A DNA stretch of 64,000 nucleotides, from the NCBI RefSeq assembly GCF_009828065.1, contig NZ_WTYK01000003.1:330151-394150 (forward strand), written 5' to 3'. Below, one piece after another: positions 7,058 through 14,583 of this stretch; position 1 is the stretch's first letter, and each line of letters opens with the position of its first letter. The notes under the pieces were generated by a model. It did not search any database. It was not told the DNA's origin and was given only the letters and a program-made list of their open reading frames with translations. This stretch comes from Croceibacterium soli. Lineage in GTDB: Bacteria > Pseudomonadota > Alphaproteobacteria > Sphingomonadales > Sphingomonadaceae. Made by a program: the position numbers and the translations under genes.

Positions 7058-8473
7058 ATGGAATACATCTCGACACGCGGCAGCGCCCAGTTACCTGTTA
7101 ATGGGCCGCTCGATTTCGAAGGCGCGACGCTGGCCGGGCTGGCGTCCGACGGCGGCCTTTACGTTCCGCGCGAATGGCCGCGCTTCTCGCTCGACGAGAT
7201 CGCCGCAATGCGCGGGCTCCCGTATGCGGAGCTCGCCGCGCGCGTGATGAAGCCGTTCGTCGGCGACAGCCTGGCGCCCGAGCGCCTGCGCGAGCTGTGC
7301 GAGCAGGCCTACGGCCGCTTCGCCCACGCCGCGGTCACTCCGCTGGCGCAGCTCGACGAGCGCAACTGGCTGCTGGAGTTGTTCCACGGCCCCACGCTCG
7401 CGTTCAAGGACGTGGCGCTGCAACTGCTCGGGCTGCTGTTCGAGGAATTCCTCTCCCGCCGCGATGAGCGCCTGACGATCGTCGGCGCCACCAGCGGCGA
7501 CACCGGTTCGGCCGCGATCGACGCCGTCGCCGGCCGCGAGCGGATCGACATCTTCATGCTCCATCCCAATGGACGGGTGAGCGACGTCCAGCGGCGCCAG
7601 ATGACGACCGTCAAGGCGCCCAACGTCCACAACATCGCCATCGAGGGCAGCTTCGACGATGCCCAGGCGATGGTGAAGCGGGTGTTCGGCGATACCGAGC
7701 TGACCGGCCGCTTCCGCATCAGCGCGGTGAACTCGATCAACTGGGCGCGGCTGATGGCGCAGGTGGTTTACTACTTCGCCGCCGCGCTGCAGCTCGGCGG
7801 ACCGGCGCGGAAGGTGGCTTTCAGCGTGCCGACCGGCAATTTCGGCGACGTCTTCGCCGGCCATGTCGCCGCGCGCATGGGCCTGCCGATCGAGCGGCTG
7901 ATCGTCGCCACCAACGTCAACGACATCCTCCACCGCGCGCTCTCCGCCGGGGACTATTCGACCGGCACCGTCACGCCGACCGCGGCCCCGTCGATGGATA
8001 TCCAAGTCAGCTCCAACTTCGAGCGGCTGCTGTTCGACGTAGGCGGCCGCGACGGCTTGGCGCTGGCCGAACAGATGCGCGGCTTCGAAGCTAGCAAGGC
8101 GATGCGGCTGACCAACGCCCAGCGCGAAGGCGCGGCCACGCTGTTCAGCAGCACCAGCGCCGATGCCGACCAGATGAGCCAGGCGATGCGCTGGGCTTAC
8201 GAGTCGTGCGGCGAGGTGATCGATCCGCACACCGCGATCGGCCTCCACGCCGCGCGCGAGGCCGATCTCCCGGGCGACGTTCCCGTGGTGACGCTGGCAA
8301 CGGCCCATCCCGCCAAGTTCCGCGATGCCGTAGAGCGCGCGACCGGCCTGCGCCCGCCGTTGCCCGCGCGGATGGGCGACTTGTTCGAGCGCGACGAGAG
8401 CTACGTCGAACTCCCCGGCGAATACGAAGCCGTCACCGCCTACGTCGCGGAGCACGCGACTCCCTCCCGCTGA
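7058..8473 (+). CDS. thrC: threonine synthase
   Basis: This PLP enzyme converts O-phosphohomoserine to threonine, the last step of threonine biosynthesis. The 471 residues match the long bacterial/fungal-type enzyme: N-terminal YISTRGSAQ, the PLP lysine at about 117 in GPTLAFKDVALQ, the phosphate-binding GATSGDTGSAAID, and SVPTGNFGDVFAGHVA. The conserved C-terminal HPAKF motif is present. It lies downstream of the oxidase/SURF1 block as in many sphingomonads, but here repeats and three small genes separate them. The repeat-rich leader probably contains its promoter, which I could not define. Confidence 0.97.
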   Translation: MEYISTRGSAQLPVNGPLDFEGATLAGLASDGGLYVPREWPRFSLDEIAAMRGLPYAELAARVMKPFVGDSLAPERLRELCEQAYGRFAHAAVTPLAQLDERNWLLELFHGPTLAFKDVALQLLGLLFEEFLSRRDERLTIVGATSGDTGSAAIDAVAGRERIDIFMLHPNGRVSDVQRRQMTTVKAPNVHNIAIEGSFDDAQAMVKRVFGDTELTGRFRISAVNSINWARLMAQVVYYFAAALQLGGPARKVAFSVPTGNFGDVFAGHVAARMGLPIERLIVATNVNDILHRALSAGDYSTGTVTPTAAPSMDIQVSSNFERLLFDVGGRDGLALAEQMRGFEASKAMRLTNAQREGAATLFSSTSADADQMSQAMRWAYESCGEVIDPHTAIGLHAAREADLPGDVPVVTLATAHPAKFRDAVERATGLRPPLPARMGDLFERDESYVELPGEYEAVTAYVAEHATPSR

Positions 8474-8488
8474 TGGTGTTTGCTCATG

Positions 8489-8660
8489 CAGAGGCGCGGA
8501 GACGCAGAGGGGCGCTGCCCTTCTCGTCGTCACCCCCGCGAAAGCGGGGGCCCCGCTTTTCTTCGAGCGCTGCGCCGGAAGGCAGCGGGATCCCCGCTCT
8601 CGCGGGGAAGACGAAAATACCTGATGTACTCCCCCTCCGCGCCTCCGCGCCTCTGCGTGC
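8489..8660. repeat. nested palindromic elements (family G inside family E)
   Basis: The outer arms are GCAGAGGCGCGGAGACGCAG at 8489 and its near inverse GCGCCTCCGCGCCTCTGCG at about 8640-8658. Inside lies a second pair: TCGTCACCCCCGCGAAAGCG from 8527 and its diverged inverse ending near 8614 (CCCCGCTCTCGCGGGG). One element therefore appears to have inserted into another. The block fills almost the whole 202-bp gap between thrC and the methyltransferase gene. A related outer family recurs at 46587. Confidence 0.85.
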
Positions 8661-8675
8661 GAAACGAACAGCGCC

Positions 8676-9656
8676 ATGGCCAGCCTGATCGAGCAGCCGA
8701 TCCTCCTGGAGGGGAGCGAATGGGCCGACTACGGCCTGGTCGACAGCGGTCACGGCCGCAAGCTGGAGCGCTACGGCCCCCATCGCTTCATCCGCCCCGA
8801 GCCGCAGGCGATGTGGTCTCCGCGCCTGGACGACTGGCAGGCCGACGGCGAGTTCGTGCCCGGTTCGGACGAGGACGGCGGCGGGCGCTGGCACTTCGAA
8901 CGCGACGTGCCGCCGGAGGGCTGGCCGCTCTCCTGGAACCAGGTGCGCTTCACCGCGCAATGCACGCCGTTCCGTCATCTAGGCTTCTTCCCGGACATGG
9001 CACCGGTGTGGAGCTGGATGCGGGGGCAATTGCGTCGTCCCGGACTTGATCCGGGACCGGTGCCCGCGCCGGCCGACCTGGAGGCCAGCGGTCCCGGGTC
9101 GAGCCCGGGACGACGCGGTACCCTCAACCTGTTCGGCTACACCGGCGTCGGCACTCTGGCGCTGAGCGAGTGCGGCCCGGTCACCCACGTCGATGCCAGC
9201 AAGAAGTCGGTCGCCCAGGCGCGCGAGAATGCCGCCCTCTCCGGCATGGCGGAACGCCCGATCCGCTGGCTGGTGGACGACGCCGCGAAGTTCACCGCGC
9301 GCGAGGTGCGGCGCGGGAGCCGCTACGACGGGATCATCCTCGACCCGCCCAAGTTTGGGCGCGGTCCGAAGAACGAGACCTGGCGGCTCGAGGAAGGGCT
9401 GCCGCCGCTGATCGCCGACTGCCGGCAGCTGCTCGACGCCGACAGCCGGTTCCTGTTCCTGACCGTCTATGCCGTTCGCATGAGCAGCCTGGCGCTCGCC
9501 GGCCTGCTGGCGGAGCACTTCGCCGAACTGCCCGGCACGATCGAGCACGGCGATCTCGCAGTGCGCGAGGAAGCCCTTCGACAGGCTCAGGGTAATCGGA
9601 CGGAGGGACGGCTTCTACCGACCGCGATTTTCGCCCGCTGGTCCAATCCGGAGTAA
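8676..9656 (+). CDS. class I SAM-dependent methyltransferase carrying in-frame repeat insertions
   Basis: The 326-residue product looks like an RlmI/RlmK-type methyltransferase lacking a PUA domain. It has a SAM-binding motif (NLFGYTGVGTLAL, about residues 150-162), an acidic motif in VTHVDASKKSVAQA, and the catalytic-type DPPKFGRGP. The substrate is unknown; an rRNA cytosine is a guess from the family. Two stretches look foreign. About 28 residues between RGQL and TLNLFGYTG are encoded by a family C palindrome. About ten residues (LRQAQGNRTE) between VREEA and GRLLPTAIFARW are encoded by a family A repeat. Both keep the frame open and leave the core motifs intact. Confidence 0.9.
   Translation: MASLIEQPILLEGSEWADYGLVDSGHGRKLERYGPHRFIRPEPQAMWSPRLDDWQADGEFVPGSDEDGGGRWHFERDVPPEGWPLSWNQVRFTAQCTPFRHLGFFPDMAPVWSWMRGQLRRPGLDPGPVPAPADLEASGPGSSPGRRGTLNLFGYTGVGTLALSECGPVTHVDASKKSVAQARENAALSGMAERPIRWLVDDAAKFTAREVRRGSRYDGIILDPPKFGRGPKNETWRLEEGLPPLIADCRQLLDADSRFLFLTVYAVRMSSLALAGLLAEHFAELPGTIEHGDLAVREEALRQAQGNRTEGRLLPTAIFARWSNPE
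9032..9116. repeat. family C palindromic element inside the methyltransferase gene
   Basis: The arms are GCGTCGTCCCGG and CCGGGACGACGC, with inner arms around TTGATCCGGGACCG and GGTCCCGGGTCGAG. The element is about 85 bases. A clearly related copy lies between genes at 39503-39586 and shares a run of 27 bases at its left end. The element is read in frame as a Pro/Gly-rich stretch without a stop codon. Confidence 0.9.
9574..9606. repeat. family A repeat half inside the methyltransferase gene
   Basis: CCCTTCGACAGGCTCAGGG followed by a diverged GAACGGA-type end matches the family A unit seen at 6799 and 50357. It lies near the 3' end of the methyltransferase gene and is translated in frame. Confidence 0.8.
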
Positions 9657-9664
9657 CGCAGCCC

Positions 9665-10036
9665 ATGGCCGATTCGCTCTATCTCGAACTCGCGGATTTC
9701 GTGCACATGGTGCACACGGGGATCTACTCGGAGGAGACCGGCCGCCCGCAGCCGCTGCGCTTCACCATCCGCATCAAGCTGAAGCCGATCGCCCGCTACG
9801 AAGCGGATACGCCGCTCGACGCCAGCAAGAACTACATGGACCTGAAGTTCGCCGCTTCGGAAGCGCTGCCGGAGGGAGTGCACTTCAAGCTGATCGAGGC
9901 CGTGGCCGACCATATCTGCGAGACGCTGTTCCTGCAGGATGAGCGGGTCGAGGAAGTCAGCGTCAAAATTGTCAAACTCGCCCTTAGCGTCGGTGAAGAG
10001 CAGATCGGCATAACGTTGACGCGCGAGCGGCGGTGA
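9665..10036 (+). CDS. folB: dihydroneopterin aldolase family protein (FolB-like)
   Basis: FolB cleaves 7,8-dihydroneopterin to 6-hydroxymethyl-dihydropterin and glycolaldehyde in folate synthesis. The 123-residue product has the tunnelling (T-fold) pattern: an opening strand LYLELADFVHMVHTGIYSEE, a strand RFTIRIKLKP, the LDASKNYMDLK loop, a helix LIEAVADHICETLF, and the closing strand VEEVSVKIVKLAL. It starts nine bases after the methyltransferase stop and ends with a TGATG overlap into the next gene, so it forms a tight operon. The family is clear. Enzymatic identity is likely but not proven, because related T-fold proteins look similar. Confidence 0.85.
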   Translation: MADSLYLELADFVHMVHTGIYSEETGRPQPLRFTIRIKLKPIARYEADTPLDASKNYMDLKFAASEALPEGVHFKLIEAVADHICETLFLQDERVEEVSVKIVKLALSVGEEQIGITLTRERR

Positions 10037-10494
10037 TGGCCGCCTTCAGGGTCGGTCCGTTGCCGGAGGGAGCGCTTGCGGCGGCGGCCGAGTTCTACGC
10101 GCGGTTCCTTCCCGCCATCAGGGCTGATTTGGGCCTCTCAGATCCTCCCCGGGACGGGGAGGGGGACCATGCGCAGCATGGTGGAGGGGGCCCGCGGCAA
10201 CTACCGCCGTTGCAAGAGAGGCGAGCCCCCTCCGTCACCGGCCTGCGGCCGGCGCCACCTCCCCGTCCCGGGGAGGATTTGGTCCTGATCTTCCCTCCGG
10301 CGCCCCACGATCACCGGGCTTGGCGCCTGGCGGCTGTGCAGGATCTGGCGCGTGAGGCGGCGCCGAGGCGGGTCAACGCGGTTGCCGGGGACGACGAAAG
10401 CGCGGTGGCCGAAGCGCTCGCCTGGCTGGAGCAGGCGCCGGGAATTACCGGGCAATTGCTCGCGGTGGATGGCAAAAGCGGCGCAAAGGACTAG
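10036..10494 (+). CDS. small Rossmann-like protein with an in-frame palindromic insertion
   Basis: The ATG at 10036 overlaps the folB stop codon (TGATG). Two parts look like one ancestral domain: MAAFRVGPLPEGALAAAAEFYARFLP at the start, and a later part containing LVLIFPPAPHDHRAWRLAA, a helix and RRVNAVAGDD. The second part resembles SDR-related small Rossmann proteins found beside folB and moaA in sphingomonads. Between them about 46 residues rich in Pro, Arg and Gly are encoded by a 137-nt family D palindrome. Function is unknown. The interruption lies before the first Rossmann-like strand, so the fold could survive, but activity cannot be predicted. Confidence 0.75.
   Translation: MAAFRVGPLPEGALAAAAEFYARFLPAIRADLGLSDPPRDGEGDHAQHGGGGPRQLPPLQERRAPSVTGLRPAPPPRPGEDLVLIFPPAPHDHRAWRLAAVQDLAREAAPRRVNAVAGDDESAVAEALAWLEQAPGITGQLLAVDGKSGAKD
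10142..10278. repeat. family D palindromic element inside the Rossmann-like gene
   Basis: The left end ATCCTCCCCGGGACGGGGAG and the right end, whose inverse reads the same for 21 of about 24 bases, form the outer arms. Inner arms run around GGAGGGGGCCCGC and GCGAGCCCCCTCC. The same architecture occurs between genes at 60718 and 63733. The copy is stop-free in the host frame. Confidence 0.92.
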
Positions 10495-10506
10495 ATTGGC
10501 CGGATA

Positions 10507-11508
10507 ATGAGCTGCAGCAAACCCCTTGTGGACGCCTTCAACCGGCGGATCAGCTATCTGCGCCTGTCGGTGACGGATCGCTGCGACTTGCGCTGCAGCT
10601 ATTGCATGCCGGAGCAGATGCAGTTCCTGCCGCGCAAGGAAGTGCTCAGCCTAGAAGAGCTGCACAAGCTCGCGCTGGCGTTCATTGACCGGGGTATCTC
10701 GAAGATCCGCCTGACCGGCGGCGAGCCGCTGGTGCGGCGCGACGTGATCGAGCTGGTCCACGCGCTCGGCCGCAAGCTGGGCGACGGGCTGGAGGAACTG
10801 ACGCTCACCACCAACGGCACCCAGCTCGAGAAGTTCGCCGAGGATCTGGCCGCTGCCGGAATCCGCCGCATCAACGTCTCGCTCGACACGATGGACGGCA
10901 CGCTGTTCCAGGAGCTCTCCCGCCGCGACCGGCTGAACCACGTGCTGCGCGGGATCGCCGCGGCCAAGGACGCCGGGCTCAAGGTCAAGCTCAACACCGT
11001 CGCGCTCAAGGGCCTGAACGAGGAGGAGATCCCGTTCCTTGTCGAGTGGGCCCATGCCCACGGCCACGAGATCACCTTGATCGAAGTCATGCCGCTGGGC
11101 GAAGTGGATGGGGAGCGGGTCGACCACTACCTGCCGCTGACCGCCGTACAGGATGCGCTGGCAGCCCGCTGGACGCTGACGCCTTCGGATCACCGCTCCG
11201 GCGGACCGGCTCGTTATTTCGATGTTGCGGAGACCGGCGGCCGCCTCGGCCTGATCACGCCGCTGACGAACAACTTCTGCGCCGGCTGCAACCGCATCCG
11301 CGTCACCGCCACCGGCCAGCTCTATGCCTGCCTCGGCGGCGCCGAGCAGGTGGACTTGCGCGCCGCGCTACGCTCGGATGCGCCCGACGCCCGGCTCGCC
11401 GAGGCTCTCGACGAAGCGATGCGGATCAAGCCCGAACGGCACCACTTCCTGATCGAACGGGGTGCGGGGCCGGCTCAGCCGCGGCACATGTCGCTCACCG
11501 GAGGCTGA
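10507..11508 (+). CDS. moaA: GTP 3',8-cyclase
   Basis: This radical SAM enzyme carries out the first step of molybdenum cofactor synthesis with MoaC: GTP to 3',8-cyclo-GTP. The N-terminal [4Fe-4S] cluster motif is C26-x3-C30-x2-C33 (CDLRCSYC). The C-terminal cluster motif is C-x2-C-x13-C in NNFCAGCNRIRV and YACLG. The protein ends in GG, as active MoaA requires. The gene starts 12 bases after the Rossmann-like gene and is followed two bases later by moaD. No moaC is visible in the window, so the pathway is completed elsewhere. Confidence 0.97.
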   Translation: MSCSKPLVDAFNRRISYLRLSVTDRCDLRCSYCMPEQMQFLPRKEVLSLEELHKLALAFIDRGISKIRLTGGEPLVRRDVIELVHALGRKLGDGLEELTLTTNGTQLEKFAEDLAAAGIRRINVSLDTMDGTLFQELSRRDRLNHVLRGIAAAKDAGLKVKLNTVALKGLNEEEIPFLVEWAHAHGHEITLIEVMPLGEVDGERVDHYLPLTAVQDALAARWTLTPSDHRSGGPARYFDVAETGGRLGLITPLTNNFCAGCNRIRVTATGQLYACLGGAEQVDLRAALRSDAPDARLAEALDEAMRIKPERHHFLIERGAGPAQPRHMSLTGG

Positions 11509-11510
11509 CA

Positions 11511-11753
11511 GTGCCCGTCAAACTGGTGTTCCTCGGCAAGCTGGCCGATCTGGCGGGCGCGCCCGAGCGCGAGGTCGAGGCGCCGCTCGATTGGCAGGCG
11601 CTAGTCGGCACTCTCGGGGCCGAACTTGGCGATGCGCTGGCGGGCGAGAAGGTGAAGGTCGCCGTCAACGGCGCGGTGCTTTCCGACAAGACGGCGCTCA
11701 GCGCAAAGGATGGCGACGAGGTCGCGCTGCTGCCGCCCGTTTCCGGGGGCTGA
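11511..11753 (+). CDS. moaD: molybdopterin synthase small subunit
   Basis: The product is a ubiquitin-fold sulfur carrier of 80 residues ending in the required GlyGly (PPVSGG), whose thiocarboxylate donates sulfur to cyclic pyranopterin monophosphate. It starts with GTG two bases after the moaA stop. The beta-grasp pattern shows as VKLVFLGKLADLAG, a helix, KVKVAVNG and DGDEVALLPP. It partners with MoaE, encoded immediately downstream. Confidence 0.95.
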   Translation: MPVKLVFLGKLADLAGAPEREVEAPLDWQALVGTLGAELGDALAGEKVKVAVNGAVLSDKTALSAKDGDEVALLPPVSGG

Positions 11754-11757
11754 GCGC

Positions 11758-12201
11758 ATGAAGGACGTTCGACTGCTGGCCGAAGCTTTCGCTCCCGGGC
11801 AGTTCCTCGAGCCGTTCGCGCAGGCCCATCCGGGGCTCGGCGGGATCTGCACGTTTGTCGGCGCGGTCCGCGCTGACGAGGCTGTGGAGGCGCTGGAGCT
11901 GTCGCATTACGAGCCGCTGACGCTTGCCGGGATGAACGCCCTGGCCGACCGGGCGCTGGAACGGTTCGAGCTGATGGGGATCCTCATCGTTCACCGAGTC
12001 GGCGAAATGCGCCCCGGCGAGCCGATTGTGCTGGCCTCGGCCGCCGCCCACCATCGCCGCGCGGCGATCGAGGCGGTGGATTTCGCGATGGACCACCTCA
12101 AGTCCGACGCCTGGTTCTGGAAGCGGGAGAAGCGCGCCGGCGCCTGGCACTGGATCGAACCGCGAGCCGAGGATCACGCGGACCTGGCCCGCTGGGGCTA
12201 G
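11758..12201 (+). CDS. moaE: molybdopterin synthase catalytic subunit
   Basis: MoaE forms a heterotetramer with MoaD and inserts the dithiolene sulfurs of molybdopterin. It has 147 residues. Family segments are GGICTFVGAVRADE, LELSHYEPL, HRVGEMRPGEPIVLASAAAHHR and SDAWFWKREKRAG, which holds the conserved active-site lysines. The ATG at 11758 is four bases after the moaD stop. Its 3' end overlaps the convergent lipoprotein gene by four bases. Confidence 0.96.
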   Translation: MKDVRLLAEAFAPGQFLEPFAQAHPGLGGICTFVGAVRADEAVEALELSHYEPLTLAGMNALADRALERFELMGILIVHRVGEMRPGEPIVLASAAAHHRRAAIEAVDFAMDHLKSDAWFWKREKRAGAWHWIEPRAEDHADLARWG

Positions 12202-12689
12202 CGTAGGGCCGCGGCGAGTTCCGCGATCAGGGCGCTCTCCGCCTCGACCATATCGGCGACTCGCTGGCGTGCCGCCGCGATCCGCTCCAGCTCCGTCCCT
12301 TCCACCGCCGCGTCGACATAGATCCGGTCGAGATCGGCCAGCGCGATCATCGCCTGGCTGCGCGCCGCTTCCAGTCCCGCCAGCGCGACCTGCGCCTGGG
12401 CCCAGTTCTCGCTGCCAACCCCCGCCCCTCGGGCGGCGGAAACGGTGCGGCGGGCCGCCGGCGCCTGGTTCTGGAACGCCGCGTGGGCCGAGGCGGCATC
12501 GCGGGTCAGGCCAGCGAGCCGGTCGAGCACGGGCGCAGGAGTGGCCGAGGGCACAAAGGGGGCCGGCGCGGGAATGGTGCCGGAAACGCGCTCCGCATCG
12601 CGGATCGCCAGGCTCGGGTACTCCCCCGAAGGTGTCGAGCAGGCGGCGAGGCCGGCGAGGGCGAGGGGAGCGAAGGAGCGCGGCAACAT
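12198..12689 (-). CDS. small lipoprotein of unknown function
   Basis: The N-terminus MLPRSFAPLALAGLAACST is a lipoprotein signal with a lipobox LAAC, so the mature protein is predicted to be anchored through Cys17. The remaining 146 residues are rich in Ala and predicted to be mostly helical, with a long region (about residues 85-160) that could form a coiled coil. No known domain was recognised. It is convergent with moaE and transcribed alone. Its promoter must lie in 12690-12760, next to the divergent rplU promoter. Confidence 0.8.
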   Translation of the reverse strand: MLPRSFAPLALAGLAACSTPSGEYPSLAIRDAERVSGTIPAPAPFVPSATPAPVLDRLAGLTRDAASAHAAFQNQAPAARRTVSAARGAGVGSENWAQAQVALAGLEAARSQAMIALADLDRIYVDAAVEGTELERIAAARQRVADMVEAESALIAELAAALR

Positions 12690-12757
12690 GCTTGTGGCTT
12701 AGCCCGGCCCATGACCGCTTTCCAGCGTCGATCGGGCGAAATTGCCTGTGCTGGGCG

Positions 12758-12786
12758 TTGACAGCCACAAGCTCTTGGCCTAACGG
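12758..12786 (+). promoter_or_regulatory. candidate housekeeping promoter for rplU-rpmA
   Basis: TTGACA at 12758-12763 is a perfect -35 box. After a 17-base spacer comes TAACGG at 12781-12786, a weak -10. Transcription would begin near 12793 and give a leader of about 90 bases before the rplU start. Confidence 0.6.
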
Positions 12787-12799
12787 CTGCGCTCTTTCC

Positions 12800-12825
12800 G
12801 GCGCCCAGCTCGGCGCCCTTTTTTG
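12800..12825 (+). terminator. terminator-like hairpin in the rplU leader
   Basis: GGCGCC at 12800-12805 and GGCGCC at 12812-12817 pair around CAGCTC and are followed directly by CTTTTTTG. It has the form of a Rho-independent terminator on the same strand as rplU, about 60 bases before its start and within about 15 bases of the predicted transcription start. There is no plus-strand gene just upstream that needs terminating, so an attenuator role is possible. Confidence 0.6.
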
Positions 12826-12884
12826 TCGTTCGTGCCGGCGCAGACCGGTGAGGGCGGCAGTCGATACGAACGGATTAGGTGACC

Positions 12885-13376
12885 ATGTTCGCAGTAGTGC
12901 GCACGGGCGGCAAGCAATATCGCGTTTCCGCCGGAGACAAAATCGCAGTCGAGAAGCTGGCGGGTGACGCCGGCGACACGATCCAGTTGGGTGACGTTCT
13001 GCTGGCCGGCGATGGCGGCGAGATCAAGGACGTGGCCGGTCTAACGGTTGCGGCCGAGATCATCGCTCAGGCGAAGAGCGAAAAGGTCACGGTGTTCAAG
13101 AAGCGCCGGCGGCACAACTACCGCCGCAAGGCCGGGCACCGCCAGCAGATGACCCTGCTGCGCATCGTCCAGGTCGGCGATTCGAAGTTCGAGAAGACCG
13201 CTGCTCCGACGGCGGAAGCCGCGCCGAAGGCTGAAGAAGCCCCGGTGAAGGCAGAGACCAAGGCGAAGGCGGAACCGGCCCAGCAGGCCGAGGCCGTCAG
13301 CGCCACCGAAGAGAAGACCACCGCCAAGAAGCCGGCCGCCAAGAAGGCACCGGCGAAGAAGGCGGAAGAGAAGTAA
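12885..13376 (+). CDS. rplU: 50S ribosomal protein L21 (bL21) with long C-terminal tail
   Basis: The first about 103 residues are canonical bL21: [20 protein letters not shown] at the start, then the signature [17 protein letters not shown]. The remaining about 60 residues are a low-complexity tail of Ala, Lys, Glu and Pro ([25 protein letters not shown]), as often seen in alphaproteobacterial L21. The tail is probably disordered and may touch rRNA. The ATG at 12885 gives the conserved MFAVV start. rpmA follows 23 bases later. Confidence 0.97.
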   Translation: MFAVVRTGGKQYRVSAGDKIAVEKLAGDAGDTIQLGDVLLAGDGGEIKDVAGLTVAAEIIAQAKSEKVTVFKKRRRHNYRRKAGHRQQMTLLRIVQVGDSKFEKTAAPTAEAAPKAEEAPVKAETKAKAEPAQQAEAVSATEEKTTAKKPAAKKAPAKKAEEK

Positions 13377-13399
13377 GAGCCGAGACGGAGTAGATCGAG

Positions 13400-13669
13400 A
13401 TGGCACATAAGAAAGCAGGCGGTTCATCCCGCAACGGTCGCGACTCGGCCGGCCGTCGCCTCGGCGTGAAGAAGTTCGGCGGTCAGGAAGTGATCGGCGG
13501 CAACATCATCGTGCGTCAGCGCGGCACCCGCGTCTATCCGGGCACCAATGTCGGCATCGGCAAGGACCACACCCTGTTCGCGCTTGGCGCGGGCCGCGTG
13601 CGATTCCACGGCGGCAAGCAAGGCCGCAAGTACGTGTCGGTCGACATTATGGCGGAAGCCGCAGAATAA
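13400..13669 (+). CDS. rpmA: 50S ribosomal protein L27 (bL27)
   Basis: The 89-residue bL27 begins [20 protein letters not shown], the flexible N-terminus that reaches the peptidyl transferase centre, and continues with [10 protein letters not shown] and [12 protein letters not shown]. It is the second gene of the rplU-rpmA operon. A clear terminator follows at 13735-13764. Confidence 0.98.
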   Translation: MAHKKAGGSSRNGRDSAGRRLGVKKFGGQEVIGGNIIVRQRGTRVYPGTNVGIGKDHTLFALGAGRVRFHGGKQGRKYVSVDIMAEAAE

Positions 13670-13734
13670 TCGGATGACCAGCAAAGGGGTCATCCACCGG
13701 GATGGCCCAGCCGGTCTTAAAATCCGGCAAGTCG

Positions 13735-13764
13735 AGGGAGATGGGCCAGCCCGTCTCCCTTTTT
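13735..13764 (+). terminator. Rho-independent terminator of rplU-rpmA
   Basis: AGGGAGA at 13735-13741 pairs with TCTCCCT at 13754-13760, with a nested GGG/CCC stem in the loop region, and is followed by TTTTT. It lies 65 bases after the rpmA stop. The preceding 60 bases contain further small GC-rich hairpins. Confidence 0.85.
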
Positions 13765-13834
13765 GATTCTCCCTCGCAACCAACCTGTCACGGAACCCGA
13801 GTAGGGCGCCGGGCGGGGGCGAAGGAGAGAGACG

Positions 13835-14401
13835 ATGTTCATCCGTAGCGGCAGGTTGTTCCTGCGGCCGGCGTTCCCGGAAGACAGCCGGGAACTCTAC
13901 GAAGCGATCTGCGACGCCGGCATCGTTTCGATGCTGGCCAGCGCGCCGTGGCCCTATCTCCGGCAGGATGCGGAGGCGTTCTGCGCCGCGCCGGTCGATC
14001 CGCTGGCCCCGCGCTTCGTCGTGACCCTGCCGGGCGCCAAAGGCGCGCCGATCATCGGCACCGTCGGCTTCAAGCGTGCCGACGGTGGACTCGACATGGG
14101 CTTCTGGATCGCCCGCGACCACTGGGGCCGCGGCTATGCCACGGAGGCGGGCCGGGCAGCCCTGGAGGTCGTCCGCGCGCTGGGCCACCGGCGGGTCCAG
14201 GCGGACCACTATCTCGACAACCCCGCGTCCGGCCGCGTGCTGCGCAAGCTGGGCTTCCGCGAGACGGGCGAGATCAGCCCGACGTTCTGCCGCGCCCGCG
14301 GCGGCGAGCTGGTGCTCGCCCGGCGCTACGGCCTCGAACTCGACGCGGCGGAAGCCGACGCCGAAGTGGCCGATCAACGCGACCGAATGCGAGCGGCCTG
14401 A
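13835..14401 (+). CDS. GNAT family N-acetyltransferase (RimJ/RimL-like)
   Basis: The 188-residue product is a GCN5-type acetyltransferase of the subgroup that includes ribosomal-protein acetylases. The acetyl-CoA loop is RDHWGRGYATEAGRA (about residues 94-108), preceded by the strand GLDMGFWIA. The closing part has VQADHYLDNPASGRVLRKLGF, the hallmark of RimJ/RimL-like proteins. The substrate is unknown. GAAGGAGAGA lies just before the ATG as a strong ribosome-binding site. It is monocistronic between the rpmA terminator and a second hairpin. Confidence 0.9.
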   Translation: MFIRSGRLFLRPAFPEDSRELYEAICDAGIVSMLASAPWPYLRQDAEAFCAAPVDPLAPRFVVTLPGAKGAPIIGTVGFKRADGGLDMGFWIARDHWGRGYATEAGRAALEVVRALGHRRVQADHYLDNPASGRVLRKLGFRETGEISPTFCRARGGELVLARRYGLELDAAEADAEVADQRDRMRAA

Positions 14402-14415
14402 GTCGCACCAGATCC

Positions 14416-14467
14416 TCCGGCCCGGGCCGGTCCGGAACGGACAGACCGTCCCGGACCGGGCCGGTTT
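14416..14467. terminator. long GC hairpin after the GNAT gene
   Basis: CCGGCCCGG at its left end and CCGGGCCGG at its right end form the outer stem, with further pairing of TCCGG/CCGGA and ACGG/CCGT inside. TTT follows. It starts 14 bases after the GNAT stop and may terminate it. The T-tract is short. Confidence 0.5.
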
Positions 14468-14583
14468 GCGCTACCCCGCAATCGTTGACTTTATCTGGTT
14501 GACGCTGGGGCCGGGCGGTCACAACATCGTGTCACATTCCGCCTCCCGCACGTCCGTGCGGCTCCTATCCAGTAAGAGATCCC

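Noticed and set aside
7091..8677. Minus-strand open frame of 528 codons opposite thrC
   Set aside because: It runs through the thrC coding sequence and the nested repeats, with composition typical of an antisense frame.
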